Shown: positions 24,104-37,040 of the stretch, one piece after another
How positions within the stretch are numbered: the stretch's first letter is position 1
Layout: the number at the start of each line of letters is the position of its first letter
NCBI GenBank assembly: GCA_021397835.1
Contig: JAJFZO010000658.1
Span: forward strand, 1,681,501 to 1,745,500
Length of the DNA: 64,000 nucleotides
Origin: Moringa oleifera
Taxonomy: Eukaryota; Streptophyta; Magnoliopsida; Brassicales; Moringaceae
Reading direction: 5' to 3'
Program-made: the position numbers and the translations under genes
The notes under the pieces: model-generated
Told to the model about the DNA's origin: nothing
The model's input: only the letters and a program-made list of their open reading frames with translations
The model's database searches: none

Positions 24104-25161
24104 CTTTCTGGGAATTTGCTGATTCCTAGTATATCTATATATCTATATATATATATATGTAATATATTAGTTTGCCTAGATAGGCTGGCACTTTTTGGGT
24201 TTTGGTCCGTACTTTTAACGTTTTTGGCTAGTACGGGTGAAACTGAAAGGATCAGAGCTGTTTTGTACCGGGGGAGTCAAAAAAGGCAAATCCCAGAGGT
24301 ACATGTGATGATATAAACCTTAGACTATATATATATATAAAAGGGGGTAAGATTGTAGAAAGAATAAAGGGTTTGGAATAGTTAGGTATCATCCCCTTGT
24401 TGTGTTGTAAAATATCACTACTTTGTCGGGCTCCATTAAGTTTTGCAATATATGATGAAGCCGTGTTTCGAAAAGGTTCTAGTTTTATTTATTTTTGTCC
24501 AGTTTATTTGCCTGTTTCAAAATTCAGCATTGAAATTGATATTACTATGAAAACCTGCAAATCGAGTTTTGTTCTAAAAACAAAACGATTAGTTGATAGT
24601 ACCTGTTTTTACTGATGGAGGAGGCTCTGAAGTCTGCAGTGTTGAATTTGACAGGTTTTCCTTCGGTACCATTCCCCAAGATGCCTTGAAAACCTTTACC
24701 ATTTGCTCCTCTTGTGCTTTTCCCATTCTGGGTGCTTTTGAGCCCTAGCTTATCGGCCTGTGCTGGGCCGACGCGGAGTGTGGATTTAAATAGCCTACTC
24801 AGAGAACAAGCGTTAGCCGTATAAATTCAGTTGCCGAACTGCTTGCCGATCCACAAACCAATGCTCAGCAAGTAGAGATTTTATAATAAAAGGGCATCCC
24901 ATGACATAGATAAAATGATTTATAGCAGGCCTGCTAATGGAGAGAACAACAAAAATTTACATTCTGTCATTGGGATTCTTATGCCTACCAAAAGGAGAAC
25001 AGGAAAATCCAAAATTCAAATTTCAGTTGTATCCACCTTTGTAGCGGATATCAATGTGACTCTCACCGAGGAAAGAACCAAAGGATCAAAAGAAAGGGAT
25101 CTGCTATTGTACACACAAGAAATCATTCATCATTTGCTTAATGGGGTCATGCAATGAAATG
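24104..25161. other. CBF 3' UTR and convergent intergenic region
   Basis: The stretch holds the CBF 3' UTR and the 3' end of the PER1 transcript. It has a (TA)n-rich microsatellite at about 24129-24159 and another near 24326-24340. No gene is supported. Confidence 0.6.
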
Positions 25162-28100
25162 TTACTTCACTTTCTTTAGGAGAGCTGATGTCCTGAAGAC
25201 GGCATCATCCCTGATAAAGCTCCACCAAAGGTAAGTAAGAGGGATGCTGGCCGCATGCCAAAGAGCATGGGCATCCACAAATCCACGGTAGGGTGGGAAA
25301 TCATAGATTTCTAAGAGCATGGTAACACTTCCTCCCAAAACAAATACCCATAGCTTCCAGCGTGATGGATGAGAGGTGACACCAGCCCAAACTGCCCAGA
25401 TTAGAAGTTGAGCTACACCCATGGCCACACAAACTTTCATGTTGAGACCTGCAAAACAGTTTTGAGTCATTCAAAACTAATGAAATGTTCAAATGTCAAG
25501 CCAGCATAGTTTCCTGTGTAGCATTTCTACCCCAAAGACCATCAATTTTAGCATATAGTTCTGATAAACTAAATAGGAGTCAATATTAAACATGGATGTC
25601 CACAAAATGGATCAGGTCAAAATTCTAAATTAGTTACAGATGACACCGGCATGCCTATGAGAAATTATTGAGCAAATTTTTCACCACTAAAAGTAAAGAG
25701 ACAAGGAGCACCAGTAACTAACTGACATAATGACATCACAAAGTTATCATACATGTCATAAGTCTTGAGCGTTGGCATCATGCATCTCTTTCTTCTCTCT
25801 TATGGAGGATTAATTTATAAAAATATTCTAACAGGGTCTTCCAAGAAAATAAGTGTTCTGCATATTTCAAATAGTGGAAGTTCATGACATCACATAAAAG
25901 CTTCAGAAAGAATGCTGAAACAGATGAAGTGCATGGAAAAAAAAAAGAAAAAGACAGACTTAAATTGAAGTAGAAATTGGCCAGAGTCATCACTAATCAA
26001 GGAACTGATATTTACCTAGGATAAAATGGTCAAGTTACATGTTAGAAAATCAACAACTTGATCTGGAAGGAGTGGAATTTTCAAGACCTAATTCGGTACA
26101 GGAAAGTCCCCAAGGAATGTATATCACGCAAGACTAGGAGCAAGTCAGACTTTGGAGATACTATAAGGCAAAACATCCAACTGTAACTATAAAGCACTTC
26201 AATGCCTACCAATCAGGGTATCCCAGGATTTGATAAATGTAATTGAGGCGCAAAGAGCGACAGGTTGAAAAACAAAGTGCACATTCAGCAGGTGAAGAGT
26301 ACTGAAGAAGTGCATTACCATAATCAAGTTTATAGAAGTTGAGATACAGGATATGTGTTGTCACAAATGCCATCAGTGGAGCAGCAACCATGACCCTGGC
26401 AGCCTCATCTCTCATATTAAAAGCTCTCACTATTGATAGAATTAAAGTGAAACCGAGTAATGCCACAGCAGATGAATAATCTAGCTTCTCCGTCAACTCA
26501 ACATCTCTACAGTCATTAAGCGGAAAATGCATTACAGATGGAAACAAAACTAATAATAGAGTATAAAAATTAAATAAATTTCAGAAATATGTCTGAGCTC
26601 TGAGAACTATCACTGCACCAAATTAACTTGCACATTTTCTCGTAAATTGTTTCCAAACAACCAAAAAGGCCTCGAATGGTGTGGTATAATTAAGAAAGAA
26701 ACCAAACAAACAAAAAAGGCCAACAAGCTGATTCTATAAAAGGTCATATTTGGACGTCAGGTTGAGCTTGCTTCTCTAGTTATTCCCAATGTGCGATACT
26801 ACAGATATATAAAGGTTGCAGGCTCAGAAGAAGATAGAGAAGACTGCTTACCGGCTGTGGAAAACAGCACTCCAGAACCAAGAATTCATTGCTAGGATCC
26901 CATATAAGTGCCATAAGCCAGTATATTCATAGTAGGTCTTCTTATTAGGCCTGAGAGGTAATTTATAGTATACAAGGATAAAAAAGGACACCCAACCATG
27001 AAATTGTATGGCGAGGTTGAGAGCAGACAAAGCAACAGAAACAGGTTCCTGAGAACATGAATGACATCAATTTAAGACACGTAAGGTAACTAATTATGCT
27101 CTCACAAAATAACACTGAAAAATTCGGTGTTAAACCTGGATCCCATAAACACGCTGGAATGGCCATTTCCCATGATACTTGACAGGCTTGTCACCAAGTT
27201 TCTCTCTTTCTTTCTCCCTGGAAAGCATACAGTGGTATCGACAATCACTTCGGCAGTCCCATTGTTTCCATCTCAGATAGAGTGGTTCTTGCATGTACCA
27301 TGGTCCATCAATAGGTTTCCCATCAGATGAGAACTTACAATGTTGGAAGCATTTTTCCCCAACACATCCAGTTTTCTCACAGTGATCCACACAAGCTCTG
27401 GAAAATCAAAAGACTTAATAATGATGATAAGAGCCCATTATAGTCGTAATCAAATAAACTTACCATTGAAAAGAATAAATAAGTAATTTCTTTTCTCTTA
27501 ATGTTCTATCAAATCTTGCAGCAACTATTGAAATAAACCATGCTAGTTATTTTGATTTCTAGTGGAAGTATTACTTAAGTTAGCAACCCAAATGAAACCT
27601 CAAGCTACAGTGAGGTGTTTTTTATTCCCCTTTTCCTTTCCTCACATCCCCTTACACTGAGAAAAGAGGATTCCAAAAGCCGATTCCACAAGTCTGTCCC
27701 TCATTTTGTTCGCACTGATAACACTTTCCAATTTCAGAATTGTGCAAAATAACTAACCAACAGAACAAGCAAATTGCAAGAGGAGCTCACAAAGAACTCC
27801 TCACAAGGGAAGCAAGAGGAGGTAAAACCCTGAACTTTTTCCTAAAGCACATCTTTCTATTAAGGAGAGGCATAAGAACCTAGTAGCAAAGAATACCTCA
27901 ATTGGATAGTCATGATATATTAACACAACTTAGGAATAAGCATATAGATTCTGCATGAAAGTAACCTCTGTGTGCTGCCTATGAAGTCAACCTGGCGTTC
28001 CAACAGAAGATGCTTGGACTACAAACTCTCAAGATCAGCAAATAAAACGTCCAATCTTAAGTGCTACCCACAAAATTTGTGCACTAAAGCCTCTAGCCTT

Positions 28101-28770
28101 AACTATTCACCATTTGCTTGTTGGAAACTATCCTTGCCTCCAATTTTCAGGCAACGGTAATTGATTTTCAAAAAGAGTAAATGAAGCAGTTAATTGCAAC
28201 TTTTATCAATGCTATCAATCAAATTAGTAATATAGACACAGGACACTGCTATAATGTCTCATGTCTTTAAGACTTCCACAATGAATGCCCTAGCAAACGT
28301 CTATATATGAAATAAACTTACTAACATGTGTAAACTACACTGAGTTACTAACAAAAGTGTTTCATTGTTAGCTATAACCTTTTGCCTTTAGTAAATCTGA
28401 ATTATACATTTGCCGTCGATTAACACACTAGTAGTTGAAAATCACTAGCACTTTCTTATCAAACAGTGTTGACGTTACCGGTAAATTAAGGGGGGAAAAA
28501 AAAAAAAACCAAGAAGTTCCGCTTCAGCTCAAAATGTTCATGCTAATAGATTAAATTTCATGTTACATACAATTATATCAGTCACGAGCCCCAAATAAAA
28601 GCCAAAATGCTAACTTAAAAAACAAAGCCAAAATGCTAACTTAAAAACAAAGTTGAAAAGAAAAAGGAAAATTACTTGTAGAGCGGATCAGCATCGCCAT
28701 CGCTTGCCTGAAGAGCAGATAAAAGGTTCGAAAGTGAAACAACAAGCAGAATCCAACGAAGAAGAGCCAT
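25162..28770 (-). CDS. PER1/PGAP3-like GPI-anchor lipid-remodelling protein
   Basis: Putative GPI-specific phospholipase A2 of the PGAP3/PER1 family (CREST superfamily membrane hydrolases), acting in the ER/Golgi on GPI-anchored proteins. Exons 28770-28676, 27397-27136, 27048-26852, 26506-26319 and 25448-25162 give 1029 nt and 342 aa. The N-terminus is a signal peptide (MALLRWILLVVSLSNLLSAL). A Cys-rich luminal domain follows (ACVDHCEKTGCVGEKCFQHC, DCRSDCRYHC), then about seven membrane segments. Conserved residues expected to be catalytic are visible: NSWFWSAVFHSRD and the late H-x3-H in DAHALWHAAS. It is divergent from the ABC transporter gene, with 562 bp between start codons. Intron 1 is 1.28 kb and AT-rich. 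Confidence 0.93.
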
Positions 28771-29332
28771 CTGATTCGTGTAAAACAAAAGTCAACAGAG
28801 AAAGGTTTCGGGATTTCTACACAATCATTGGTTGGTGACTGAAGTTCGATTGAGAACGTAATTGATTTTGCTCCATGGAATCCAACACAAGCAAAGAACC
28901 GAGTCGAGATGCGAACGAACTCAGTGGAGAGAGGAGAGAGAAAGAGAAAACAATGAGTGAGTGAGAGAGAAGAGGGTTTTTGATGTTTTCCCTTTCCTTG
29001 GTGATGAATTGCGAGTATTGATCTGAGCAGAGACCGGAATCTCGTGTAGCGCTGATATCCGTGGCATTTCACGAGGAGACACGTGGATATGCAAATGATG
29101 CAATACTTTTACCATAATAGCCTTCCTATCATGGCTTGCTCTACTGATACGTTGTCGTTTAACAGCAAGAAATCACTAACCGTGCTGCCGCGAGTATTCC
29201 CGTTAACTAACGCTAGCGAGTACAAAGAACACGAGCCCCACAAATTCGGACGAGAATTTTTTTTTTTTTTTACTTCTTTTAATCCGTCTATCTCTCTGCT
29301 TGCGTTCATTTGACTCAGGGTGAGGGACAGCC
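28771..29332. promoter_or_regulatory. shared divergent promoter region (PER1 / ABC transporter)
   Basis: Only 562 bp separate the two start codons of divergently transcribed genes. The left part has purine/pyrimidine repeats (GAGAGA near 28930-28970) likely lying in the PER1 5' UTR. No clear TATA box was seen on either side, consistent with two housekeeping genes sharing a bidirectional promoter. Confidence 0.5.
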
Positions 29333-32300
29333 ATGTCCTCTGCAACATTGCCTCTTCTTCTTCAAGTCAATACCACTCGCTTCACTTCCCGAAACCGCTA
29401 CGCGCTAACCAAGCAGAGTCACAAATTCAAGCTTCTTACTTTCCTCCAACAATCATGTGCTTTCCCGCCATTTCAACCGTCAGTTAGGAGAAAATCAAAT
29501 ACAATCTCTCTAGCTTACGTGACCGGGCTGGCCTCGGACCCGAACTTTACCGAGTCTGATCCGGAGATCAAAGGGTCCGAGCTAGAAAGGGAGAAGCCTC
29601 AGCCGGCGAATTTGATAAGTTGGGGGCTTTTGTGGAGCCTTTTGCTTAAGCACAAGCTGAGGCTAGGCGTCTCCGTTTTGACTCTTCTTGGTTGCACGAC
29701 GTGTACTCTCTCCATGCCTATTTTTTCTGGTACGATTTGGATAATCGTGTCAGTTACTTAATCTGCATTATGTTAATTATCTCAAAAGAGTTGGATTAGG
29801 CTTAATTAAAGGTTTAAATTATATATTTGTTGGTTGCAGGAAGATTTTTTGAAGTGCTTATAGGGGCAAGACCAGAGCCTCTGTGGAGGTTGCTCACTAA
29901 AGTTGCGGTTTTGTATTCACTGGAGCCAATCTTCACCATCATTTTTGTAGTTAACATGAACTCTATATGGGAGAGGGTTATGTCAACCCTGAGAGCTCAA
30001 ATTTTCAGAAGGATGTTGATCCAGAAGGTACAAAGTTTTATTTTTCTTTTTGAATTCATATTTTTGAAGTTTTACTTGGGTTATTGATTTATTGGTGTTA
30101 CAAATATGGGCATTAGTGTGCATTTTGATGCGATCTATCTTTTTGACTGTCCAGGTGGAGTTTTTTGACCGGTACAAGGTTAGTGTTTACAAAGTGAAAT
30201 CATGATGTTATTTTTGATTATTTGCCTTTTGGGTGTTCTTTAAGTGTATATTGGCATTGTTTTCTGTATCAACCTTTTTATTCGTCAAATGATCAAAGAG
30301 CATGTCATTGTAGACAAGGAATGCATTGTGGTGCCATATTATCACTCTTTGTGTGTGATTGTGTTTATTGCTATGGGTAATTAAAGAGACTAGAGACACA
30401 AAACTGCTGGACATTTTGGCAGTTCCGACTCATTATCTGAAACATTGTTTCTCTCATTAGGCTTGTCTTTGCTCTCCATTTGTCTGTTGTTTTGCTTTAT
30501 CAATGGTACTTTTTTAAAAAAAAAAATTCAAAATGGGTACCAGAAATTTTAATGATTAGTCCTATTTGATTAATTTGTTTGATGCTTACAGGTTGGTGAG
30601 CTCACTGGACTGTTAACAACTGATCTGGGCTCTGTCAAAAATATTGTCAGTGAGAACATTTCAAGGGATCGTGGATTTAGGGCACTTTCTGAGGCAAGCC
30701 ACTTTATACTGTATAAATGTGGGCTGTATGCCATGTATATGAAGAATTTAGTTCAATATCTGATTTTAGGACAGGAATCCTTTGCTGATATGATCTATGC
30801 TGATGTTTTGAATAGATGTTGATAAGTGACAATTTAAGTAAAATGAGTGGATGGGATTTGTTTCAAGTATTTTTCTCTTTCTCTTATTAGCATTGACAAA
30901 TTAAACAAATTTTTTAATTAACATAGATCAAATTAACAGGGAACACGGATCAATGATTTTAATGAGCTTGGCTTATTGGTTACATCTAAAGTATCATAAA
31001 TGCATTTACTTTCTTGATTTTCTTCTTCTTTTCAGTATAAGTGGGTTGCTTCTTGAGAAAGTATTTACTATTTGAGGGTGATGATCAAGAATTGCTAAGT
31101 GCCTTATCATTTTTAGGAGATATTCATTTATTACTGGTGCTTATGTGGTATATATCTTTAACATTTGTTGTTCTTGTAGGTCATTGGAACAATATGCATT
31201 CTATTTGCTCTAGCCCCTCAACTTGCTCCAATTCTTGGCCTTCTGATGTTTACCGTGTCTATTTTAGTTGGTAATTGCATATTCTTTTTTATTTTTTTAG
31301 ATTACTACAGTTGTTCCATATTTCTATTACTTATTCTACTGCATTGAACTCTAGAAGCATTCACAAGTGCAGGTTTTGCCTTCCTATTTTGCCTTTCCCC
31401 TGGTCATTGTATCTTTGGAGATCTTATGGTACCAAGTGGATATACACTGAAAAGTTTGATGTAGTATCAGTGCTGCTCCATACTTCTTAGAATGAGTCAT
31501 TTCCAAATCTATCCTGGATGTTTTTAGCTTTCTGGGTACTGTGTATCTGCTGACTCTCGCTGGGGAATGTGTGGTTGATGATCATATCTCCTATAAACAA
31601 TGCATGACAAATAATCAGTCTGTATTGGTTAAAAGAAAATGCATAAAATCTGGTCTTGAATAGGTCCTATTTTTTCCAAGAGCACTCATTTGATCTCATA
31701 ATGGTTTTTTATGGTCTTCCACAAAGGTAATGGTTTTACCATATAACTGTACCTTGTTCACGAGTCTGTATATGCTGCTGACTGTCATATTTTTTGCAGC
31801 TGTATACAAGCGATCAACTATTCCTGTGTTTAAGGCTCATGGATTGGCGCAAGCATCCATCTCCGATTGTATAACAGAAACGTTTTCTGCCATCCGCACT
31901 GTAAGTTTTTAAATTAAAGTAATCTAGGTCACTATCAAAAAAGGTTGCTGTAAAAGCTTTTAGCTGTGTTTGACAACTGATAGTTATAGTTATATTTGTT
32001 ATCGCAGGTGAGATCTTTCGGTGGTGAAAAGCATCAAATGTCAATGTTTGGAAACCAAGTAAGAGAGTGGACCTTTTTCTATCTAAAGAGTTCCATTAAC
32101 AAAATTCTCACTTGTGCTACATAATTGTTGTGGTTGTGATATGAAATCTTTGTCCATGCATTTGTAACATTTTTTTGAAGGGGCTGGGCAGGTTGTCGCT
32201 TATCAAAGTAGTGGCATAAAGCTTGGGACTTTCAAATCTCTGAATGAATCTTTGACAAGAGTTGCTGTATATGTTTCTTTGATGGCCCTATATTGCCTTG

Positions 32301-35300
32301 GAGGAAGCAAAGTGAAGGCGGTAAGCAGTTCTTGCTTGGTCACCTGTTTCTCTTACCATCGTAATACAAAGATAAGTTTTCCACCTAATCAGCCTATTTT
32401 TGCTTGCATAGATGGCTGGAAAATTCATAGCTTAGGCTGATATATTAACAAAATTTAGAAGAATATTAATCAGTCAAATTGGGTTTTCATCAAGCTTATG
32501 TAATTCAAAATCCTTATTGATTTTCATTCAGACTGACATTAGAAAAGGATATATGTACACCTTTCCTGCCTCCATAAATGCATGTATTTCCTTTGAGAAG
32601 TTAAGAATTAGGATTCTTCACTAAAGGAGGGTCTATGGCTGCCTATCTCATGGTTACTTTTGTGGTATTCCTTCCTAACATAGGCCATCATGCTACTGTT
32701 TTTCCTTCTTTAGTGGCTCCCATATGCATAAACATGAAGCACTTTCCAATCCATGTCATAATTATATAGAAACAAACCTTTTCTTCTGAATTTGAGCCAT
32801 TTGTGGGCTACCTCAAGCATTGATTTGTTGCTGCTTCAAGTTCAGCTGTCACATTTAACAGCAAATTTTACCTAACTTCGTAAACTCAGTGCCAAAAAGA
32901 TATCTGTCAATGAAGTGAGAAATAGTGGTCTCCTCTTTTTCTTATATCATTTAAGTTCTGAGTTAAGTGTTTGAAAAGCTTGAACTTCTGAATGAGAGAT
33001 ATGAAGCCAAGGTAATCCATAGCCTCTCCAGCTAGTTCTCTTTATCCGGCTCCAATATCACATTAGTCTTTCCATGCCGACTTGTTTCATTCTTCTTTTG
33101 CCCTGAACTTCTATCCTTTTGTATTCTGTACACAGGGTGAACTCTCTGTTGGCACTGTGGCTTCTTTCATTGGATATACATTCACATTAACCTTTGCTGT
33201 AAGTACCTTGTCACTACAACCTAGATATGATTATGTTCAATGACACTATCTGATGTAATGCACTTATCAGGTTCAAGGACTGGTTAACACATTTGGAGAT
33301 CTACGTGGAATGTTTGCTGCTATTGAGAGGATTAATTCTGTTCTATGTGGAACAGAAGTAGATGAAGCCCTTGCATATGGTTTAGAAAGAGAAATTCAGA
33401 GAAAAGTTGTTGACAATGAAAATATGAGATTGTTCTTAATCAGTGGTTCCAACAGAAAAATTCAAGCTTTGAATATGCATTACATGTCTGCCATGAAATC
33501 AACCAGCAGCATTTGTAGCCTAGCTTGGTCTGGAGATGTTTGTCTTGAAGGTATATTCAATGCAGATTTTCATAAGCTCTTTGAGACACAATGGTATATA
33601 TATCACATATCTTCATGTTCATGAATTTATGTATTATCTTGGGTCTTTAAGATCTGCATATCATTTTCATTCATAAAAACTCAATTTTGAAGTTGTAAGC
33701 CTTACGTCATGCTGTTAGCTTGCTGTAGAAGTCTCTGTCTCTGTCTCTGTTCCTCTTTCTCTTTTTGTTGCATGCTCTGGATCTTTTTGGGGTACAGTGT
33801 AGTTGTCGACAGGTATAAGAGATTATTTAAGTTTACTTGTTTTGTTTTGTAGATGTGCACTTTTCTTATCCTTTAAGACCTGATGTGGAAATCCTAAATG
33901 GTCTTGATTTATCATTGAAGTGTGGAGCTGTGACTGCTCTAGTGGGCCCAAGTGGTGCAGGAAAGAGTACAATTGTACAGTTATTGGCACGTTTCTATGA
34001 GGTTTAGCAAAATGTTCTAATTATTCATTTCTATTTGAAATCTAATTATTGCTTTTTTTAGCATAGATGATGAGAAATCATGTGCATCAGTTGACGTTCA
34101 TTCTTTCAGCCAACTAAAGGTCGTATCACGGTGGCTGGTGAGGATGTCCGGACATTTGACAAGAGTGAATGGGCTCGAGCTATCTCAATAGTGAACCAGG
34201 TACTCAATTATTCATGCAATATGATACAATTACTTGACACAATACTGCATCATGTTTATGAACTACTAACAAGCCTTATTAACACAGATGTGATTATGCT
34301 TTTTATTTATTCACAATTATATTATGATCATGAATTTTCTGTGAAATAGAAGCTGGGTAGGTTTTAAGACTCATATGCCCAGACTAAAGAGACAATGCCG
34401 CTCAACTTGCCTTGCTATAGTCTAACCATTACATGGTTGACAACATATGAGCAATAAGACGTTGGCAGTGGTTACAGCAGCCAAGACGATTGCCAGATCT
34501 ACTGACTTGTATGATGCATATTTGTACAATATGTGCGTAGTCTTATTGTTTACCAAACTCACAGAAGCATCTGCATGAACTTTACATTGCTAATGTTGAA
34601 GTATAGCTCAGCTTGGGTTTCCTTTTAGAGATTTTGATGGACGCTTTAGTCTACATTAAGGTTTGACTTTTGTTTGGTACAGGAACCTGTTCTCTTTTCT
34701 GTCTCTGTTGGGGAAAACATTGCTTACGGTCTCCCCGATGATAATGTATCCAAGGATGACATCATTAAGGCAGCCAAAGCCGCAAATGCTCATGAATTTA
34801 TAATTTCGCTTCCGCAGGTTCTTGTCTCTCGTGAATAGTCATCTGTTTTACTTCTGTTGTTATTTATGGCTTTTACTGACTGTTTGTCTCAATTAAAAGG
34901 GCTATGAGACACTTGTTGGTGAGCGTGGAGGCCTACTGAGTGGAGGACAGAGACAGGTACGGAAACGTGTATGCATGTGTGTTTATGTGTGAGAGAGAGA
35001 GAAGTGCTGTTGTTTGACTCTTTTATTGGTATGATCTTCAGAGAATTGCTATTGCAAGAGCTCTGCTGAAGAATGCCCCTATCCTGATTCTTGATGAGGT
35101 AAGGTTTTTGTGTGCTTGTCTGTGCACAAGCACATTCTTTATAAGCTTGTTCAGCTCAGCCTAGGTGAAGATGGAACTAGAGCCTTTGCGAGGAACAATA
35201 ACAGAATTACGTCTTCGGACTTCTTTGGTAATGGAATGCTACACATTTGACACTGTTCAAGTTTAGGCTTCTCTAAGCAATAATGTCATTTGCCTTAGGC

Positions 35301-35535
35301 CACCAGTGCACTTGATGCAGTCAGCGAGCGCTTGGTCCAGGAGGCTTTGAACCATCTGATGAAAGGCAGGACAACGTTGGTAATTGCTCATAGATTAAGC
35401 ACCGTTCAGAATGCCCATCAAATTGCGGTTAGCTGTGATGGGAGAATAGCGGAACTGGGGACCCATTTTCAGTTGCTGGCTAAGAAGGGTCAATATGCTT
35501 CACTTGTTGCAACTCAAAGGCTGGCTTTTGAGTGA
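29333..35535 (+). CDS. half-size ABC transporter, ABCB29/ATH12-like
   Basis: ABCB/TAP-type half transporter: N-terminal membrane domain plus one nucleotide-binding domain. Sixteen exons: 29333-29729, 29840-30027, 30155-30178, 30592-30693, 31180-31270, 31800-31900, 32008-32058, 32192-32320, 33136-33198, 33271-33550, 33853-34001, 34110-34199, 34683-34817, 34900-34956, 35042-35098 and 35299-35535 (2151 nt, 716 aa). The first 60 residues are Ser/Thr/Arg-rich, like a plastid transit peptide. Walker A is GPSGAGKST (507-515), the C-loop LLSGGQRQ (612-619), Walker B PILILDEATSALD (632-644), and the H-loop IAHRLSTV (His669). Exon 3 is a 24-nt microexon (VEFFDRYK). Intron 4 uses a GC donor (GAG|GCAAGC). 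Substrate is unknown. Confidence 0.93.
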
Positions 35536-36237
35536 TATGGAATTTGTTACACAACCTTACCCTCCCTCAGCCCCCCCCTCCAGGTCCTCTTCAATGAAAA
35601 ACGAAGAGGGAAGCATCTGCTATGATTGCGGCACTGAACAAATGGAGTTGAACCACTGATTTGAGTTGTAGAATTAAACTTCATGTTACTCTTATTTGAA
35701 TTTGCTTTTCGAGATATAACTGTTATTTGGGAAGCAAATGCTGGAAACTGGTAAAGGAGGTTACTTGAGTGGTTAAATCCTAGAAAAGGAAACACTGCCC
35801 TTTACTCATTTGTGCTTTTTTCTTTCTTAATATAGTTCACCCACTGTTTTTGGTGAAATTGTACAACAATGTTCTACTTTAATAATCACCGTGGTGTTTT
35901 CAAGGTTTATCTGGAGTTGATGTGATATCCTTTCTCTCCATAATGACTATCTTAATCACTGTTTAGTGATGGTTGGTGACTTTTGTTCAAATAAATCATA
36001 GTAGTTGCATGTTGGTTTGATCTAATGACCAGGAGTTAAAGTTATAGCAAACCGTGTGCTGATACATAGCAGCCATGCTAACTGTAACTGCAAGCAGTTA
36101 TTTCCTGTGTTAAAAGTGTGCATCATTGGAGGCTGCAGCTAGGTGAGGACGCTGTATCATGGAGGTATGGAAAGCAATTAATTATCTGAATTTCAAACAG
36201 CAAGACTATATTACTCAGTGCTGTACTTTTGGCGTCC
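35536..36237. other. convergent 3' flanks
   Basis: The region lies between the stop codons of the ABC transporter (+) and the 241-aa protein gene (-), and probably consists of their 3' UTRs. Apart from a C-rich run near 35570 nothing stands out. Confidence 0.55.
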
Positions 36238-37040
36238 TCAAGAAGTAGAAAAGGAGATAACCGCATTCAAGTTGGCGAGACATTCCGTAGGAAGGTCAAG
36301 GAAGGAATTCATCAGGAAATCATCAATAGGATCAACAGTCGCTACTCCAACCAATCTGCACTTCCCTTGTTTATCTAACCGCTCTCCTCTTCCACTCTTC
36401 ATATTTCCGGAGGACTCCTCAGATGTTAAAACTGTCTTCACTTGTAGAGGAGGAGCTTTATAGATACTCCCAGCAGAGAAGCAGAACTTGGCCATGAATT
36501 CAAGATCAACCTGCAAACACAGAAGCGGCCACACCCCTGTTAATAGTGGACTCAACAGAGAACTTACAGAGGCAAGATCTGATCTACCTCGCCAGATTCT
36601 GGGTTGATGCTGCCTTGAAAGAGTTCAGGTACTATATCTATCTTGAAAAATGGTGGTAATGGCAATCCCAAGATCTTGGTCGTTTCACTTGTCAGTGGTG
36701 GAATATACAGAGTTTTCAGGTCAAAACAAACTGAAATTTTGCTGTCCAAGTCATTATCTGTGACCTTTGTGCCAGTCCCGGTTCCTGCTCCTCCTTCAGC
36801 ATTGTATTCAAAGTCAGGATATCTGGAAATGCCCAGCTTGCAAGCTCCCAGAGTTTTGAAGTTAACAGAGTAAACATTACTTTTTGGCAGTTGAGTTTTG
36901 GTGGTTGTGGTGATGGAGATAGGTTCTTGCTGGTTCCCATTGCAAGAAGAGAAAGCAATGGTTTTAGTTCTGAAACTTGGTTTTCTCGTGGGGAGTTTGC
37001 AGGGAATTGGAGGCTTTGTGGAGTTTACTTTAGAACCCAT
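36238..37040 (-). CDS. uncharacterised conserved plant protein, probably plastid
   Basis: Two exons, 37040-36588 and 36510-36238, join in phase 0 (SGE|VDLEF) to give 241 aa. I recognise no catalytic domain. The N-terminus (MGSKVNSTKPPIPCKLPTRK) is Ser/Thr/Lys/Arg-rich and nearly acid-free for 50 residues, as in plastid transit peptides. The mature part has TLYIPPLTSETTKILGLPLP, then KIDIVPELFQGSINPESGEV, then LEFMAKFCFSAGSIYKAPPL and CRLVGVATVDPIDDFLMNSF. The pattern of short beta-like strands suggests a small beta-rich domain. Its place between PER1 and LysM genes resembles an Arabidopsis chromosome 5 segment that has an unknown gene between them, so it may be that orthologue. No function is assigned. 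Confidence 0.8.
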
